This document shows positions 42,179-53,408 of a stretch of DNA of 64,000 nucleotides, one piece after another; position 1 is the first letter of the stretch; every line of letters starts with the position of its first letter. A model generated the notes under the pieces. The model searched no databases. It was not told the DNA's origin and saw only the letters and a program-made list of their open reading frames with translations. The position numbers were made by a program, and so were the translations under genes. The DNA comes from Chrysopilus asiliformis. Its lineage: Eukaryota; Arthropoda; Insecta; Diptera; Rhagionidae. The DNA is taken from contig OZ035961.1 in NCBI GenBank assembly GCA_964034945.1, forward strand, positions 62,713,244 through 62,777,243, given 5' to 3'.

Positions 42179-43330
42179 CACTCTATATGTGTGTCATAAC
42201 ACTTTCAATGCAGGTCATAAAATTATAAAAATACAAAGATTGACGTCTAAGAGCAGATTTTATAACACTTCGAAATTGTATTAAATAAAATATATCACTA
42301 CTTTGCTTTCTTGTTTTTTACATAAAACTAGCATATCCTACGTTGACAGCTTAACGTTTTTTGTATAAATTTTAGAATGCCAAAAAACCATAAATAACAT
42401 AAAAACTTTTCGGAAAAAACGTTATCCTTACAGGACCTTCCGTTTAAAATTTGAAAAATGTAACACCGGATTCGCGATCAGTGACCCCGGAAACCCCCTT
42501 ATGCAGATTTTTTCCGGGAAAAACGGGAAAAGGATATTTGCTTTATCCTAACAGGACCTTCCGTTTCGAATTTTGAAAATCTAATACCGGATTAGTGGTC
42601 AGAGACCCTGAAAACCGTCCAAAGCCAGTTTTTGTAAGGAAAAATGGGAAAAAGGATATTTACCTTATCCTCACAGGATCTACCGTTTCGAATTTTAAAA
42701 ATCTAACATAGCTAAAAACCTGCTCCTGGCAACGCAGATCATTTTGCAAGAAACCGCGTAAAAATCGATCCAGTAGTTTTTGAGTTTTGTAATCTCAGAT
42801 CAACAGACCAACCAACAAAAAAACTTCCATTTTTATATATATAGATTAATTAAAACGCCGCTAGCGCCTCAATACTGGTACTTACGACAACAAACCCCTA
42901 TATGGAATTAAAGGTAATTGTTGTACTTGGAAATAATTTCGACTTGACGTCTGTTGACGGGCAAAAAGTTATGATCTTTCAAACTTCAAATTTATATGAA
43001 AAAAGTGTTCCTAATAAATATTTAATTATAATTAACTTAAAAATAGTTCAGGTTCCAAATTAACTCAGAATTATAGGGAAATATCCACTCATTCAAATAA
43101 ACGAATGTAAAATCTTAGAAAATGTGAAAGTTGTGTTCACTTAAAGTGGGTAAAAAATCAAGAAATTTACTTTTTGGCAAAATTTAAAAAAAGTTTCTAT
43201 TTCAATGCTTCCGCAAAGACACATTTTTAAAGATATTGACCTAATATTTTTTATTTGATCAAAAGAAGTCAAATTGGTTATCACAAAAAAATTGAAGTTT
43301 GGCCAATGAATTTTAATCCTGAACCACTGT
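42179..43330. repeat. Segmental duplication, copy 1
   Basis: From CTCTATATGTGTGTCATAAC to GAACCACTGTGCG it aligns with 48280-49950 once later insertions in that copy are removed. Both copies carry the same family B Helitron at the same site. Confidence 0.85.
42328..42845 (-). mobile_element. Family B Helitron, short copy
   Basis: Minus strand: TCTATATATATAAAAATGG after A, head, about 2.5 units of 122 bp, tail ending ATATGCTAG followed by T. The tail has a base change (GTCTG to GATATG) shared with the copy at 48650. Confidence 0.85.
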
Positions 43331-44265
43331 GCGTCGTGTCTTTTGCGATAAATTCGTGAGCGAATTTTTTTTTCCATTCCCCAAATTTCCATTCCATTCG
43401 CGAAAAGAATTTTAAAAATACGAAAATGGAAAAAAAAATTCGTGAGTGAATGAAAACTAAAATTTTCGTGGGAATCATTTGCAAAAGAATGAATGAAAAA
43501 GAATAATTCCCAATACTATACTTATTACACGATTAAAATTATGCCCGCATCGAATAACAATAAACAACGGACGCGAAACGATAACTCACAGCACACAAAC
43601 GTTTCGAAAAGTAACATCTGAACGTTTCGAATCGATCCGTAATCTAAGTTCGAGAATACGGTTTCGTACCTAGTGGTGAATTGCTTCGTAATGTTCGAGA
43701 CGTGTCATCTTTTTCCAAAGCACCACAAACGTTTCGGAAAAATCCGAAACCAATCGAGAATAGCCCCCCTGGTGAAAATATGGGAGCAATCCGTGCTGGG
43801 GCAGCCCACACATGCTTACTGCCCTATGCCCTTTCCTGAGCACTCCTGAGTCGGTTCGAGCATTATTACAAAAAAGTGCTACGTTAGTGCAAAAATAATG
43901 CCGCCCGTAAACAATTTTTCAAAAGCCACAAAATTTTACAGGGATGTTTGGCTCTTGAATGGCAAGATCCTATCAACTTTTGGTGGAAATCCGTTAACCG
44001 AAAGTAGCCAAAATGGTGGCCTTTTAAAAATCGCAATTTCATATTTACTCCGAAACTAAGCGTACTCTTATTTTAAAAACTCAGTTTTTTTGCCATTATT
44101 TCAAAAACCAACGGATTTTCGGTGGTTCAATGTATAAAATTAAATGAAGAAAATAACATTTGCCACAACTTTACCTTATTGAGATATTTTCATTAAAAGG
44201 TAAAATATTAGATTTTAGAGAATTGTCTGCAAAAACATAGTTAAAGAAAGAATTATGGTTCAACC
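43331..44265. other. Unassigned sequence
   Basis: No convincing gene. Contains GAATTTTT/ATTCGTGAG words in both orientations near 43340-43450, and at 43878-43912 a fragment (GTGCTACGTTAGTGCAAAAA) shared with element Y. Confidence 0.35.
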
Positions 44266-44663
44266 ACAATGAAGGCGGCAAACGGCAGCGGCGACGGCGG
44301 GCGGCATGGCGCCGCCACACATACCGCCGAGCTAGCTACAATTATAGCGGCACCGTCGGCATATGCTTCTGTCAAAATTGAAACGTCAAAACTTATTTAA
44401 TTCGTCCGCTACTTCGCTCCATTTATTTCCTTATTTCCCTTGATGTCTGTCCTTTTATATTGAGGATGGGCCAAATCGTAGAGCATTGGATTTCCTTTCA
44501 CGAACTCGATTAATTTTTTCTCCGTTGTCGGCATCTTGCAAAATCAAAACGTCAAAAAATCTGCATAGAATGTGGCGCCGAATGTGGTGGTTATCACAAA
44601 ACAACGAAGAAAAATCGTCATAGAATGTGGCGCCGAATGTGCTGGTTTTCATAAAACATTTTG
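44266..44663. mobile_element. Element Y, GGC-rich MITE, copy 1
   Basis: CACAATGAAGGCGGCAAACG at the left and, inverted, CACTGTGCGCCGCCC at the right, with GCGGCGGC-rich ends. A 55-bp duplication (CATAGAATGTGGCGCCGAAT at 44564 and 44619) lies inside. The superfamily is uncertain. Confidence 0.45.
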
Positions 44664-45076
44664 GGCGGCGCACAGTGGTTCGAGATCGTTTTCTATTGGT
44701 CAAAATTCAATATCTTTTGATCCATTGAAAGTTTTTAAATGCGGTTTTTTTTATTAAATAGAAGAGTTTTCAAGCTTTATTTATCATAAAGTTTCATCAA
44801 AATCGGATAACTAGTTTCTGCGATATTGTCAAATAAAACTCAACTTTTTATGTTCTGTTCATTCTTTAGTAGGAAAGTAGTTGTTTTGATTTGAATAATT
44901 TTGAAATATCATAAAATATGATTTTTTGTTACTATTATTAAATTTTTGTGAAATTCTATAAGTAGTTAAACATAGTATATTTATTGTTAAAATAGATTTT
45001 ATTAGTAACACCAAATTAAATAACAATTTAACTAAAATTGGTTTATCATACAGATTTCATTAACATCGATCGTTAA

Positions 45077-45418
45077 TTAAATTTTGTCTAGGGGTAATTC
45101 TTGTATTTCATCTATAATTTGAGAGGGGTTGTTTGTATCATGTAGTAACTTTATAGCTTCTTCATCTAATTCCAAATGTGGCGATTTCCATTGGTGTCTA
45201 ATGCTCGAATCGAATGGGTCTGATGTTACGAGCAATATGTTAAAAAAGTCTTCATTTGCGCTATTCCTTGACATTTTCCTGGTGTTATGTTCTCTGAAAT
45301 ACCTGTAGTCTTTATTCCTTTTTTCTTGAGCTTCTTCTGATAGATCTCCAAGTGATAGTAGATTATTTCTGATGATGTCTTCGCCATGATATAATATTTT
45401 GTGGACTGTTTGTGGCAT
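45077..45418 (-). pseudogene. Transib/RAG1-like C-terminal fragment
   Basis: MPQTVHKILYHGEDIIRN, then LSEEAQEKRNKDYRYFREHN and TRKMSRNSANEDFFNILLVT, ending LPLDKI. The spacing HK-L-H--(D/E)II ... SE---E--NK--R-FR--N-R resembles the block around the last catalytic Glu of RAG1 and Transib transposases; this is a comparison from memory. The rest of the ORF is absent, and a TA run adjoins the start. A stuttered piece of it lies at 37480-37599. Confidence 0.5.
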
Positions 45419-45650
45419 ATTTCTCCATGGATAATTCTTGTTATATATATATATATATGTTTGGGGAAAACCCTCGATTTATTTGCAGAGATATGTGGAC
45501 TTTATAGTACATAAGTTATCCTTGTTACGGGTAATTAAAGATCAAATTTCCAGCACAATTATTATTTATTATCCTAGATGGTCCATCTTGCGATGATATA
45601 ATTAAGAATTCAATGTGAACTAAACTTAATTTTTACATGATTTATAACAT
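45419..45650. other. Spacer with TA microsatellite
   Basis: TA run at about 45442-45458, then AT-rich sequence without features. Confidence 0.4.
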
Positions 45651-45659
45651 CATTTTTCA

Positions 45660-48100
45660 GTTTTTTTATGTCACTTTCATCACTATTATTGCACTTTATG
45701 AATTCGTTTAATAGTTTGACACCAGGCAGTTTTGACTATAACCAGACGTTCTTGATGGAAGACGATATAAATTGTTACTCCTCAAATTATAATTTTGGAC
45801 TTCTTGCACGGTTTGAAGACTACGACACAAATATTTCGGCAGCATGTTGTATTTGGCTTTCAGCAATAAGACTATCACATTGTAATAAATTCTTTGTTTT
45901 ACGTCAAGGAGTTGTGCTTCGTTTAACATAGATTTAATACTTCTATATCTGTCAGCTCCCAATATGGACCTTAAAGCTCTATTTTGTAATTTTTGCATTT
46001 CTTTCAATTTTGTATCGTTCATCAAAAACAATATTGTGCTACAATAATCAAGATGTGGGGCTATCAAGCTTTTATATAACAAGAGCGCAGTATCAATATC
46101 TAATTTCTTTCTCTGTCTCTTCAAGAAACTTATTTTTGCTGCCATTTTTTTACAAACATAATCAAAATTTTCATCAAATTTCAGTTTGTCATCAATAATT
46201 ACTCCCAGATATTTGTGTTTGTGTACTTTCTCAACAGTCTCTCCATTTATATCCAAACTTAGTTCTTTTTCATCACCTATAACCATACATATATATAGTT
46301 TTGGCAACGTTCAATTTAAGTTTACACATAGCTAGATATTTTGTGACATTTATTAAATCTACTTTAATCATTGCCATGGCTTCCTGTAGATTATTAGCTG
46401 CTTTCCAGAGTACAGCATCGTCAGCGAACAGATTCAAGACACATTTTTCAATAAATAATACAACATCATTAATGTATATATTGAACATATCACACGACAA
46501 AGGAGCTCCTTGAGGGACTCCTAATTCACTTACAATAGCATTAGACTTTTTACCTCCGAATGTTGTATGTTGCATTCTACCACTAAGCCACGAGTTAAAC
46601 CAATTATATACTGTTCCTTTTATTTTATATGATTTCAATTTTTTTAGAAGAATTTTTCTATCGACTGTTTCGAAAGCTCTTTTTAGATCTAGGAACACCG
46701 CTACAATAATTTTCTTCTTTTCACGGTAATCTTTCCATTGGGATACAATCAAGTTAATAGATGTTTCACACGAATGATTTTTCTTGAATCCTGATTGGAA
46801 CTCTGTTAATATATTGTTTTTCTCCAGGTATTTATTCAATTGTTTTTTATACCCGTATGGTGAAACCAAAGGGTATATTAACTTTGCCTTACCGTTTGTA
46901 ACGCCAAGATCCCGTCATCGCACAAAAAAATGAATTACACCAGTGTGTTTAGAATGAGAAAAATATTTAATTTCTGCATGTCCGTCCGTCCGTCTGTCTG
47001 TCTGTCTGTCCGTCTGTCCGTCCGTCTGTCTGTGGCGCGGATTGCGGGCGCATGGATTGAGCTAGAGACTTGAAATTTTGCGCAGATCCGTTTTTCGTAA
47101 AATGCGAGGCTAAGTTCGTTAATGGGCAAAAATGGACCATTAGGGGGGGTACCCACCATACGAACGAAAACGTTTTTTGCGAATATCTCAAAAACGGTGC
47201 ATCTTATCAAAAAAGTCCAAGAACAAAAGTTATTTAGGATATGATTCTACATAAAACTCCCATACATCAAAATCCGATTGGAATAAATTTTAAAAAATCT
47301 TATTGGAAAGTTTGACTTCAAAGTGGAATTTTGGTACAACTGTTCAAATTTTGATACGAATATCACCATACGGGTCTCCAATGATTGCCAGATAGGCAAT
47401 TATAGCTTTTGTTATGTTTTAACAACACTTTGCAATATTTTGTCTAGTGTGGGTGCCATATTTATTGGTCTAAATTCTTCTGCTTTTATTGAATTAGCTA
47501 CTTTTGGTATTGGGTGAATTAATGTGTACTTCCATGCGGTAGGAGAGTTTCCACTCGCTAGACATTCGTTTATCAAGCCTGTTAATAAATCCCCATATTC
47601 GTCCATGATATGTTCCACAACTGCGACATTTACATGTCAAAAGGCCACCTTTTGATTTGGTCTCGCTCATAATTGCCACTATATCCTTCTTGGCGACGGA
47701 AGAGAATTCAGTCCATTCATCCGGAGGGGCTAGAATACGATCTTCAAAATCAATATTTTCAATTGATGCATTTATATCTTGGACGCTTTCAACAAAAAAT
47801 TCATTAAAGTTCTTAGCGATATCCAGTGGTTGATCTAAGCGGCCGTTTTTAAACTGGATTTGTTTTTCAGTTGCATTTTTGATTTCGAAGAGGTTCCACA
47901 TATTTTTATAATCTCCTTTATTTTGAATAATCGTATTTCGGATTTCTTCACACTTACTTGCCTTTAGCTTTCTATTATATTCATTTCGTAATTTTTTATA
48001 ATCCTCCCATGCTTCGACTGTTTGTAAAACATTTGCACAAGTAGAGGCATCATCCCTTTGTTTTCTTATGGTCGCCAACTCATTTGTGTACCAAAATAAT
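45660..48100 (-). pseudogene. LINE RT (jockey/CR1-like), split by a HINE
   Basis: Minus-strand order: linker (TNELATIRKQRDDAS, 48090), a frameshift near 47630, NSPTAWKYTLIHPIPKV, FRPINMAPTLDKILQSVV, then the HINE at 47419-46849, then KQLNKYLEKNNILTEFQSGF, VAVFLDLKRAFETVDR, GVPQGAPLSCDMFNIYINDV, NLFADDAVLW (catalytic ADD) and the thumb domain down to 45708 with a second frame change near 46300. Removing the HINE joins SVV and KQL in frame, so insertion hit an open ORF. The endonuclease N-terminus is missing. Confidence 0.85.
46849..47419 (+). mobile_element. HINE, full length, inside LINE ORF
   Basis: ATACCCGTATGGTGAAACC head, GTCC/GTCT tract at 46981-47033, 3' CACCATACGGGT, hairpin region and GTTATGTTT. 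Lies between T residues in CAATTGTT-TAACAAC with no target duplication. Confidence 0.95.
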
Positions 48101-48290
48101 TATCAAATCAACATATTATCTGAACCTGTGTAGCACACCTAGATGTCATAAAACTGTCCGAATCTCGAGAATTAAAGTTTTTGATATTTCGGGAAATTCC
48201 GAATCTCGAGAATTAAAATTTTCATCATTTCGGGAAATCGTGAATCTCGAGATTGTGATTTTCTCGGGAAATCCGCAACTCTATATGTCT
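48101..48290. repeat. CGAATCTCGAGA repeat, 3 copies
   Basis: CGAATCTCGAGAATTAAA near 48160, 48200 and a weaker TGAATCTCGAGATTG near 48241, each followed by TTTCGGGAAAT. Period is about 40-45 bp. Confidence 0.6.
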
Positions 48291-48298
48291 GTCATAAC

Positions 48299-48498
48299 TA
48301 GAGACCGGATTATATGCAACTTGAAAAAGTTAACAAGGAAATATTCCGAAGTGTACGCCTCCGATTTTGATGAAACTCGGATATGTTGTAGAGGCACGAA
48401 AAATAAAGGTAATACGGAAAAATAAGGGACACATATTTTTTTATATCTGCTTTTTTCGTGTTTCTGATTTTTAGAATTTGCATATAATGCGGTCTCTA
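48299..48498. mobile_element. hAT-type MITE (200 bp)
   Basis: Exact 8-bp duplication GTCATAAC at 48291-48298 and 48499-48506; TIR TAGAGACCGGATTATATGCA against the inverted TAGAGACCGCATTATATGCA. The other copy of the duplicated segment shows the empty site near 42190 with a single GTCATAAC. Confidence 0.93.
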
Positions 48499-48649
48499 GT
48501 CATAACACTTTCAATGCAGGTCATAAAATTATAAAAATACAAAGATTGACGTCTAAGAGCAGGTTTTAACCAGCCAGCACTTTATAACACTTCGAAGTTG
48601 TATTAAATAAAATATATCACTACTTTGCTTTCCTGTTTTTTACATAAAA

Positions 48650-49112
48650 CTAGCATATCCTACGTTGACAGCTTAACGTTTTTTGTATAAATTTTAGAAT
48701 GCATAAATAACTCAAAAACTTTTCGGAAAAAACGTTATCCTTCCAGGACCTCCGATCAGTGACCCCGGAAACCCCCTTATGTAGATTTTTTCCGGGCAAA
48801 ACGGGAAAAGGATATTTGCTTTATTCTTACAGGACCTTCCGTTTCGAATTTTGAAAATCTAATACCGGATTAGTGGTCAGCGACCCTGAAAACCATCCGA
48901 AGCCAGTTTTTGTGAGGAAAAATGGGAAAAAGGATATTTGCGTTATCCTTACAGGACCTCCTGTTTCGAATTTTAAAAATCTAACATAGCTCCTGGCAAC
49001 GCAGATCATTTTGCAAAAAACCGCGTAAAAATCGGTCCAGTAGTTTTTGAGTTTTGTAATCTCAAATCAACAGACCAACCAACCAAAAAACTTCCATTTT
49101 TATATATATAGC
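48650..49112 (-). mobile_element. Family B Helitron, duplicate of the 42.3-kb copy
   Basis: Same flanks (AAACTAGCATATCC and CTTAATTAAAAC) as 42328-42845, so it was duplicated with its host sequence. The 5' TC is mutated to GC. About 2 units of 122 bp remain. Confidence 0.85.
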
Positions 49113-49533
49113 TTAATTAAAACGCCGCTAGCGCCTCAATACGGGTACTTACGGCAACAAACCCCTATATGGAATTAAAGGTAATTGTTGTGGCTATAAC
49201 TTGGAAATAATTTCGACTTGACGTCTGTTGACGGGCAAAAAGTTATGATCTTTCAAACTTCAAATTTATATGAAAAAAGTGTTCCTAATAAATATTTAAT
49301 TATAATTAACTTAAAAATAGTTCAGGTTCCAAATTAACTCAGAATTATAGGGAAAGATCCACTCATTCAAATAAAAAAAAACGAATGTAAAATCTTAGAA
49401 AATGTGAAAGTTGTGTTCACTTAAAGTTGGTAAAAAATCAAGAAATTTACTTTTTGGCAAAATTTAAAAAAAGTTTCTATTTCAATGCTTCCGCAAAGAC
49501 ACATTTTTAAAGATATTGACCCAATATTTTTTA

Positions 49534-49875
49534 TTTATTTATTTATTTACAATATCGCTACGGAACAGATATGACTCCAATAACTCAATAGCGTACAAAA
49601 TTAAAATAGAAAAATTGAAAATTTAGATAAAATGAAGCTTTATATAAATAAAATAGATTAAAAAATTTCTGCATTTAGCCAAATAATTAGTTTACGGCGA
49701 AAAGTTAAGTATGGTATGTCCAAAGAACCAAATTGAAAGTTATCGTGATTTCTTGGTAGCCGTACTAGTGGGGAATGAAAATATGGATTTATCGTAGCTC
49801 GAGGCTGTGTAAAAATTAGATTAAGCCTGTTGGGAAAATTTGAGTATCCGACTTTTGAACTATTTACTATCAAAT
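49534..49875 (-). pseudogene. LINE 3' end insertion, strongly 5' truncated
   Basis: Near-identical to 41286-41600: minus-strand frame SNFPNRLNLIFTQPRATI to LIIWLNAEIF, then a TAAA tail (TTTATTTATTTATTTAC on plus). Its absence at 43250 in copy 1 gives the empty site. Confidence 0.88.
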
Positions 49876-49942
49876 TTGATCAAAGAAAATCAAATTGGTT
49901 ATCACAAAAAAATTGAATTTTGGCCAATGGATTTTAATCCTG

Positions 49943-50103
49943 AACCACTGTGCGGCGGCGGCAAGTTTGACTTTGTTTCAAACTCGGCGGCGACGGAAAA
50001 AGTGCGCTGCCGTTACCGCTGTATTGTAGTAGCTCTCGTTGCGCTACGTTAGTGCAAAAATAATGCCGCCCGCCGCTGCCGCTTGCTGCCTTCACTGTGG
50101 TTG
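49943..50103. mobile_element. Element Y, copy 2
   Basis: CACTGTGCGGCGGCGGCAAG at the left and CACAGTGAAGGCAGCAAGCG inverted at the right; shares GGGCGGCATTATTTTTGCAC with the 43.9-kb fragment. Confidence 0.5.
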
Positions 50104-50229
50104 AACCATTAAAGATATTAAAATTCTCTACATTTTTTCCTATTACCAATCACAGCCCGGCACATCTGAACTTTTCAATTTCGATCGTAATATCCTTCAT
50201 ATTTTTACCCCCGACGGAACGGTGATGGT

Positions 50230-50800
50230 ATATGCGTTTGACTCGAAGTGTGTGCGTCCTTCCCTCATAACTTTTGAACCACTCAACCGATTTCGGCCCC
50301 GTTTTGGCATTCGGCTGGATATTGGTGTCGCAAGGTTCTTGCGTTTAAAAATTCCCCCATCCCCTCAATTTAAACCCCCTCTCCTTGTATCTCCTGATCC
50401 ACTGAACCGATTCCGATCCCGCTTTCGACATTCGGTTGTAAATAATGAAATGAATATTTTGGTGTACAAGAGTTCCCCCTCCCCCATCAATTTAAACCCC
50501 CTCTCCATGTATCTTCTGATCTACTTAATCAATTTCGACCCCGCTACCGGCATTCGGTTGTAAATAATGAAAGGGATGTTTTAATGTAAAAAAAATTCCC
50601 CCCTCCCCCTCAATTTACACCCCCTCTCCTTGTATCTTCTGATCCTCTGAATCGATTTCGATCCTGTTTTTGACATGCTGTTGTAAATAATGAAAGTGTG
50701 TAAGAAATCACTCTCCTCTTAACGTTACATCTCCTCTACCTGTGTATTTTGATTCCCTGAACCGTTTTCGATTCCGCTTCGGCATTCGAGTGACATTATT
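50230..50800 (+). repeat. Diverged ~120-bp tandem repeat, 4-5 copies
   Basis: AACCGATTTCG-like blocks at 50285, 50405, 50528, 50651 and 50760, each followed by a CATTCGGTTGTAAATAATGA-like block and a C-rich TTCCCCCTCCCC stretch. The wording recalls central repeats of other Helitron derivatives, but no ends were identified. Not related in sequence to the 122-bp family B unit. Confidence 0.8.
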
Positions 50801-50918
50801 TGAAAAAAAATTGTTAATCTTTAAATAATTATTAGAATACGAAATTGTTACAAAAAAGCTTTAAATTCTATCGGAGATAGAAAGTTTGTTCACTGTTATC
50901 TTTAAACAGTGAAAAAAA

Positions 50919-51020
50919 GCAGGTGTCTGTCTCGTAGAGACGGCCAGAAGACGTGGATCCGCATACAACGATCGCCAATAGATATTTAAGTAAGAAATTT
51001 TAGTGAAAAGGAAATTAAGG
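50919..51020 (-). repeat. Repeat C, copy 3
   Basis: Inverted relative to copies 1 and 2. The plus strand reads GVCLVETARRRGSAYNDRQ then stop. It adjoins the 3' end of a short HINE, as at 5.4 kb. Confidence 0.6.
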
Positions 51021-51035
51021 AAAAAAAATTTTATT

Positions 51036-51849
51036 TAAAACATAACAAAAGCTATAATTGCCAATCTGGCAATTATTGAAAATCCTTATGGTGCTATAAG
51101 TGAACGGCGAACAGTTGTATCAAAATTCCAGTTTGAAATCAAACTTTCTAATTAGATTTTTTTAAAATTTATTCCAATCGGATATTGATGTATGGGAGTT
51201 TTATGTAGAATCATATCCTAAATAACTTTTGTTCTTGCACTTTTTTGATAAGATGCACCGTTTTTATACCCGTATGGTGAAACCAAAGGGTATATTAACT
51301 TTGCCTTACCGTTTGTAACGCCAAGATCCCGTCATCGCACAAAAAAATGAATTACACAAGTGTGTTTAGAATGATAAAAATATTTAATTTTTGCATGTCC
51401 GTCCGTCTGTCTGTCCGTCTGTCTGTCTGTCTGTGGCGCGGATTGCGGGCGCACGGATTGAGCTAGAGACTTGAAATTTTGCGCAGATCCGTTTTTCGTA
51501 AAATGCGAGGCTAAGTTCGTTCATGGGCAAAAATGGACCATTAAGGGGGGTACCCCCCATACGAACGAAATCGTTTTTTGTGAATATCTCAAAAACGGTG
51601 AATTTTATCAAAAAAGTCCAAGAACAAAAGTTATTTAGGATATAATTCTACATAAAACTTCCATACATCAAAATCCGATTGGAATAAATTTTAAAAAATC
51701 TTATTGGAAAGTTTGACTTCAAATTGTAATTTTGGTATAACTGTTCGAATTTTGATACGAATATCACCATACGGGTCTCCAATGATTGCCAGATTGGCAA
51801 TTATAGCTTTTGTTATGTTTGAGATATTCGGTTTCACCATACGGGTATA
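51036..51849 (-). mobile_element. HINE deletion derivative split by another HINE
   Basis: Outer element, minus strand: ATACCCGTATGGTGAAACC joined directly to GAATATCTC (51849-51821), then after the inserted copy AAAAACGGTGCATC to GTTATGTTT (51265-51036). It lacks the GTCY tract, like the copy at 5114. Confidence 0.85.
51266..51820 (+). mobile_element. HINE, full length, nested in a HINE
   Basis: ATACCCGTATGGTGAAACC to GTTATGTTT, inserted between the T run and GAGATATTCG of the outer element. GTCC/GTCT tract at 51397-51433. No target duplication. Confidence 0.95.
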
Positions 51850-53408
51850 ATAATTTTATTTATAATTGGTTTATGATAAGAGAAGTGTGAAATAAATATC
51901 ATACAGACGGTGTTCAAAACGCTCCCATTTCTAGTCTTTCGTTCAAATTAGTTATATATATAATAACGAAGGTTTTACATAAATTTACTACTATTTCATC
52001 GATTCTACTACTATTTTTCGGCCGATTTACTAAGATTTCGAAAATCAAAAGTAACAACCCTGAACTGGGGAGACATTGCGGATCTCGAAAAACGAGACCA
52101 GCGAATTCGAAATGCAACTTCGATTTCGAGAGACAATGGAATTACGTATCTCGGACATGACAATTTCGAGATTTCCCCAAGGGAAATATTTTTGACAGAT
52201 AATGTTTATTTATTTTTGTGGTGTTAAAGTGAAAAGCTGCATTTAATTGTTCCACTTTATTGAGTAAAATGTTTCTTCCGAACATTTTCCACAACTGCCG
52301 TCTAAAACCACAACTGCCGTCTCGAAAGCACAAGACCTTTCGAGAAATATCGGAAGAGAGAAATGTCAGAAACCCTCGATTTTCGAGATAAGCAATCAGG
52401 CATTAAATTCGAGAAAACGAACGAGCCCAAGGCAAATTTTTGGGAAATTTCAAATGCATTATATATTTTTAAGTTTTTCGCAGTTTTTTGCTATATGTGG
52501 ATAAATTCTTTCAAGTTGTATGCTACAAAACCAATTAAATATTTATTTGGGTTTTATAAAAAACCACTAAGAGAATTTTGTATTATTCTATGTGCGTTCA
52601 GTAAAAAATTATAACTTTCGAAAGAACATTTTTTTGTGGTTTTTAGGTATTTTTAAAAGCCAGCACCATCTTTTTTATACCCGTATGGTGAAACCAAAGG
52701 GTATATTAACTTTGCCTTACCGTTTGTAACGCCAAGATCCCGTTATCATACACAAAAATGAATTACACCAGTGAGTTTAGAATGACTAAAAAAATTGATT
52801 TTTGTATGTCCGTCCGTCTGTCCGTCTGTTTGTCCGTCCGTCTGTCTGTGGCGCGGATTGCGGGCGCACGGATTGAGCTAGAGACTTGAAATTTTGCACA
52901 GATCCGTTTTTCGTAAAATGCAAGGCTAAGTTCGTTAATGGGCAAAAATGGACCATTAGGGGGGGTACCCCCCATACGAACGAAAACATTTTTTGTGAAT
53001 ATCTCAAAAACGGTGCATCTTATCAAAAAAGTCCAAGAACAAAAGTTATTTAGGACATGATTTTACGTAAAACTCCCATACATCAAAATCCGATTAGAAT
53101 AAATTTTAAAAAAATCTTATTGGAAAGTTTGACTTCAAAGTGGAATTTTGGTATAACTGTTCGAATTTTGATACGAATATCACCATACGGGTCTCCAATG
53201 ATTGCCAGATTGGCAATTATAGCTTTTGTTATGTTTTCCTTTGAAAATGCGAATTTTGCGATATTTATGCAAAAAAATGTTGTTTCGACTACTCTTAAAT
53301 TTCGAGAAATTGGTATGCAATGTCGAGCACAAAATCGAGATAGGCAATACCAATTCAGGGTTTCTCGATCGTACTAGCGTTTGTTCAAGATCCGCAATAT
53401 GCCCCCAG
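51850..53408. mobile_element. Possible TIR element around a HINE
   Basis: ATTGCGGATCTCGAAAAACG near 52075 and, inverted, ATTGCGGATCTTGAACAAAC near 53380 may be the ends. Many TCTCGA/TCGAGA words lie inside. No coding frame or target duplication was established; 51850-52060 is unassigned. Confidence 0.35.
52677..53236 (+). mobile_element. HINE, full length
   Basis: ATACCCGTATGGTGAAACC to GTTATGTTT with the ATTGCCAGATTGGCAAT hairpin; GTCC/GTCT tract at 52808-52850. T residues on both sides. Confidence 0.95.

Larger units (their letters stand above)
48507..49944. repeat. Segmental duplication, copy 2
   Basis: Aligns with 42197-43330. It differs by the LINE insertion at 49534, a deletion and small changes. 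The Helitron tail in it has lost a few units. Confidence 0.85.

Noticed and set aside
45708..45931. Plus-strand ORF at the LINE 3' end
   Set aside because: Antisense to readable RT thumb sequence.
52142..52614. Small ORFs near 52.1-52.6 kb as host genes
   Set aside because: No splice, domain or codon support, and they lie inside a likely TIR element.
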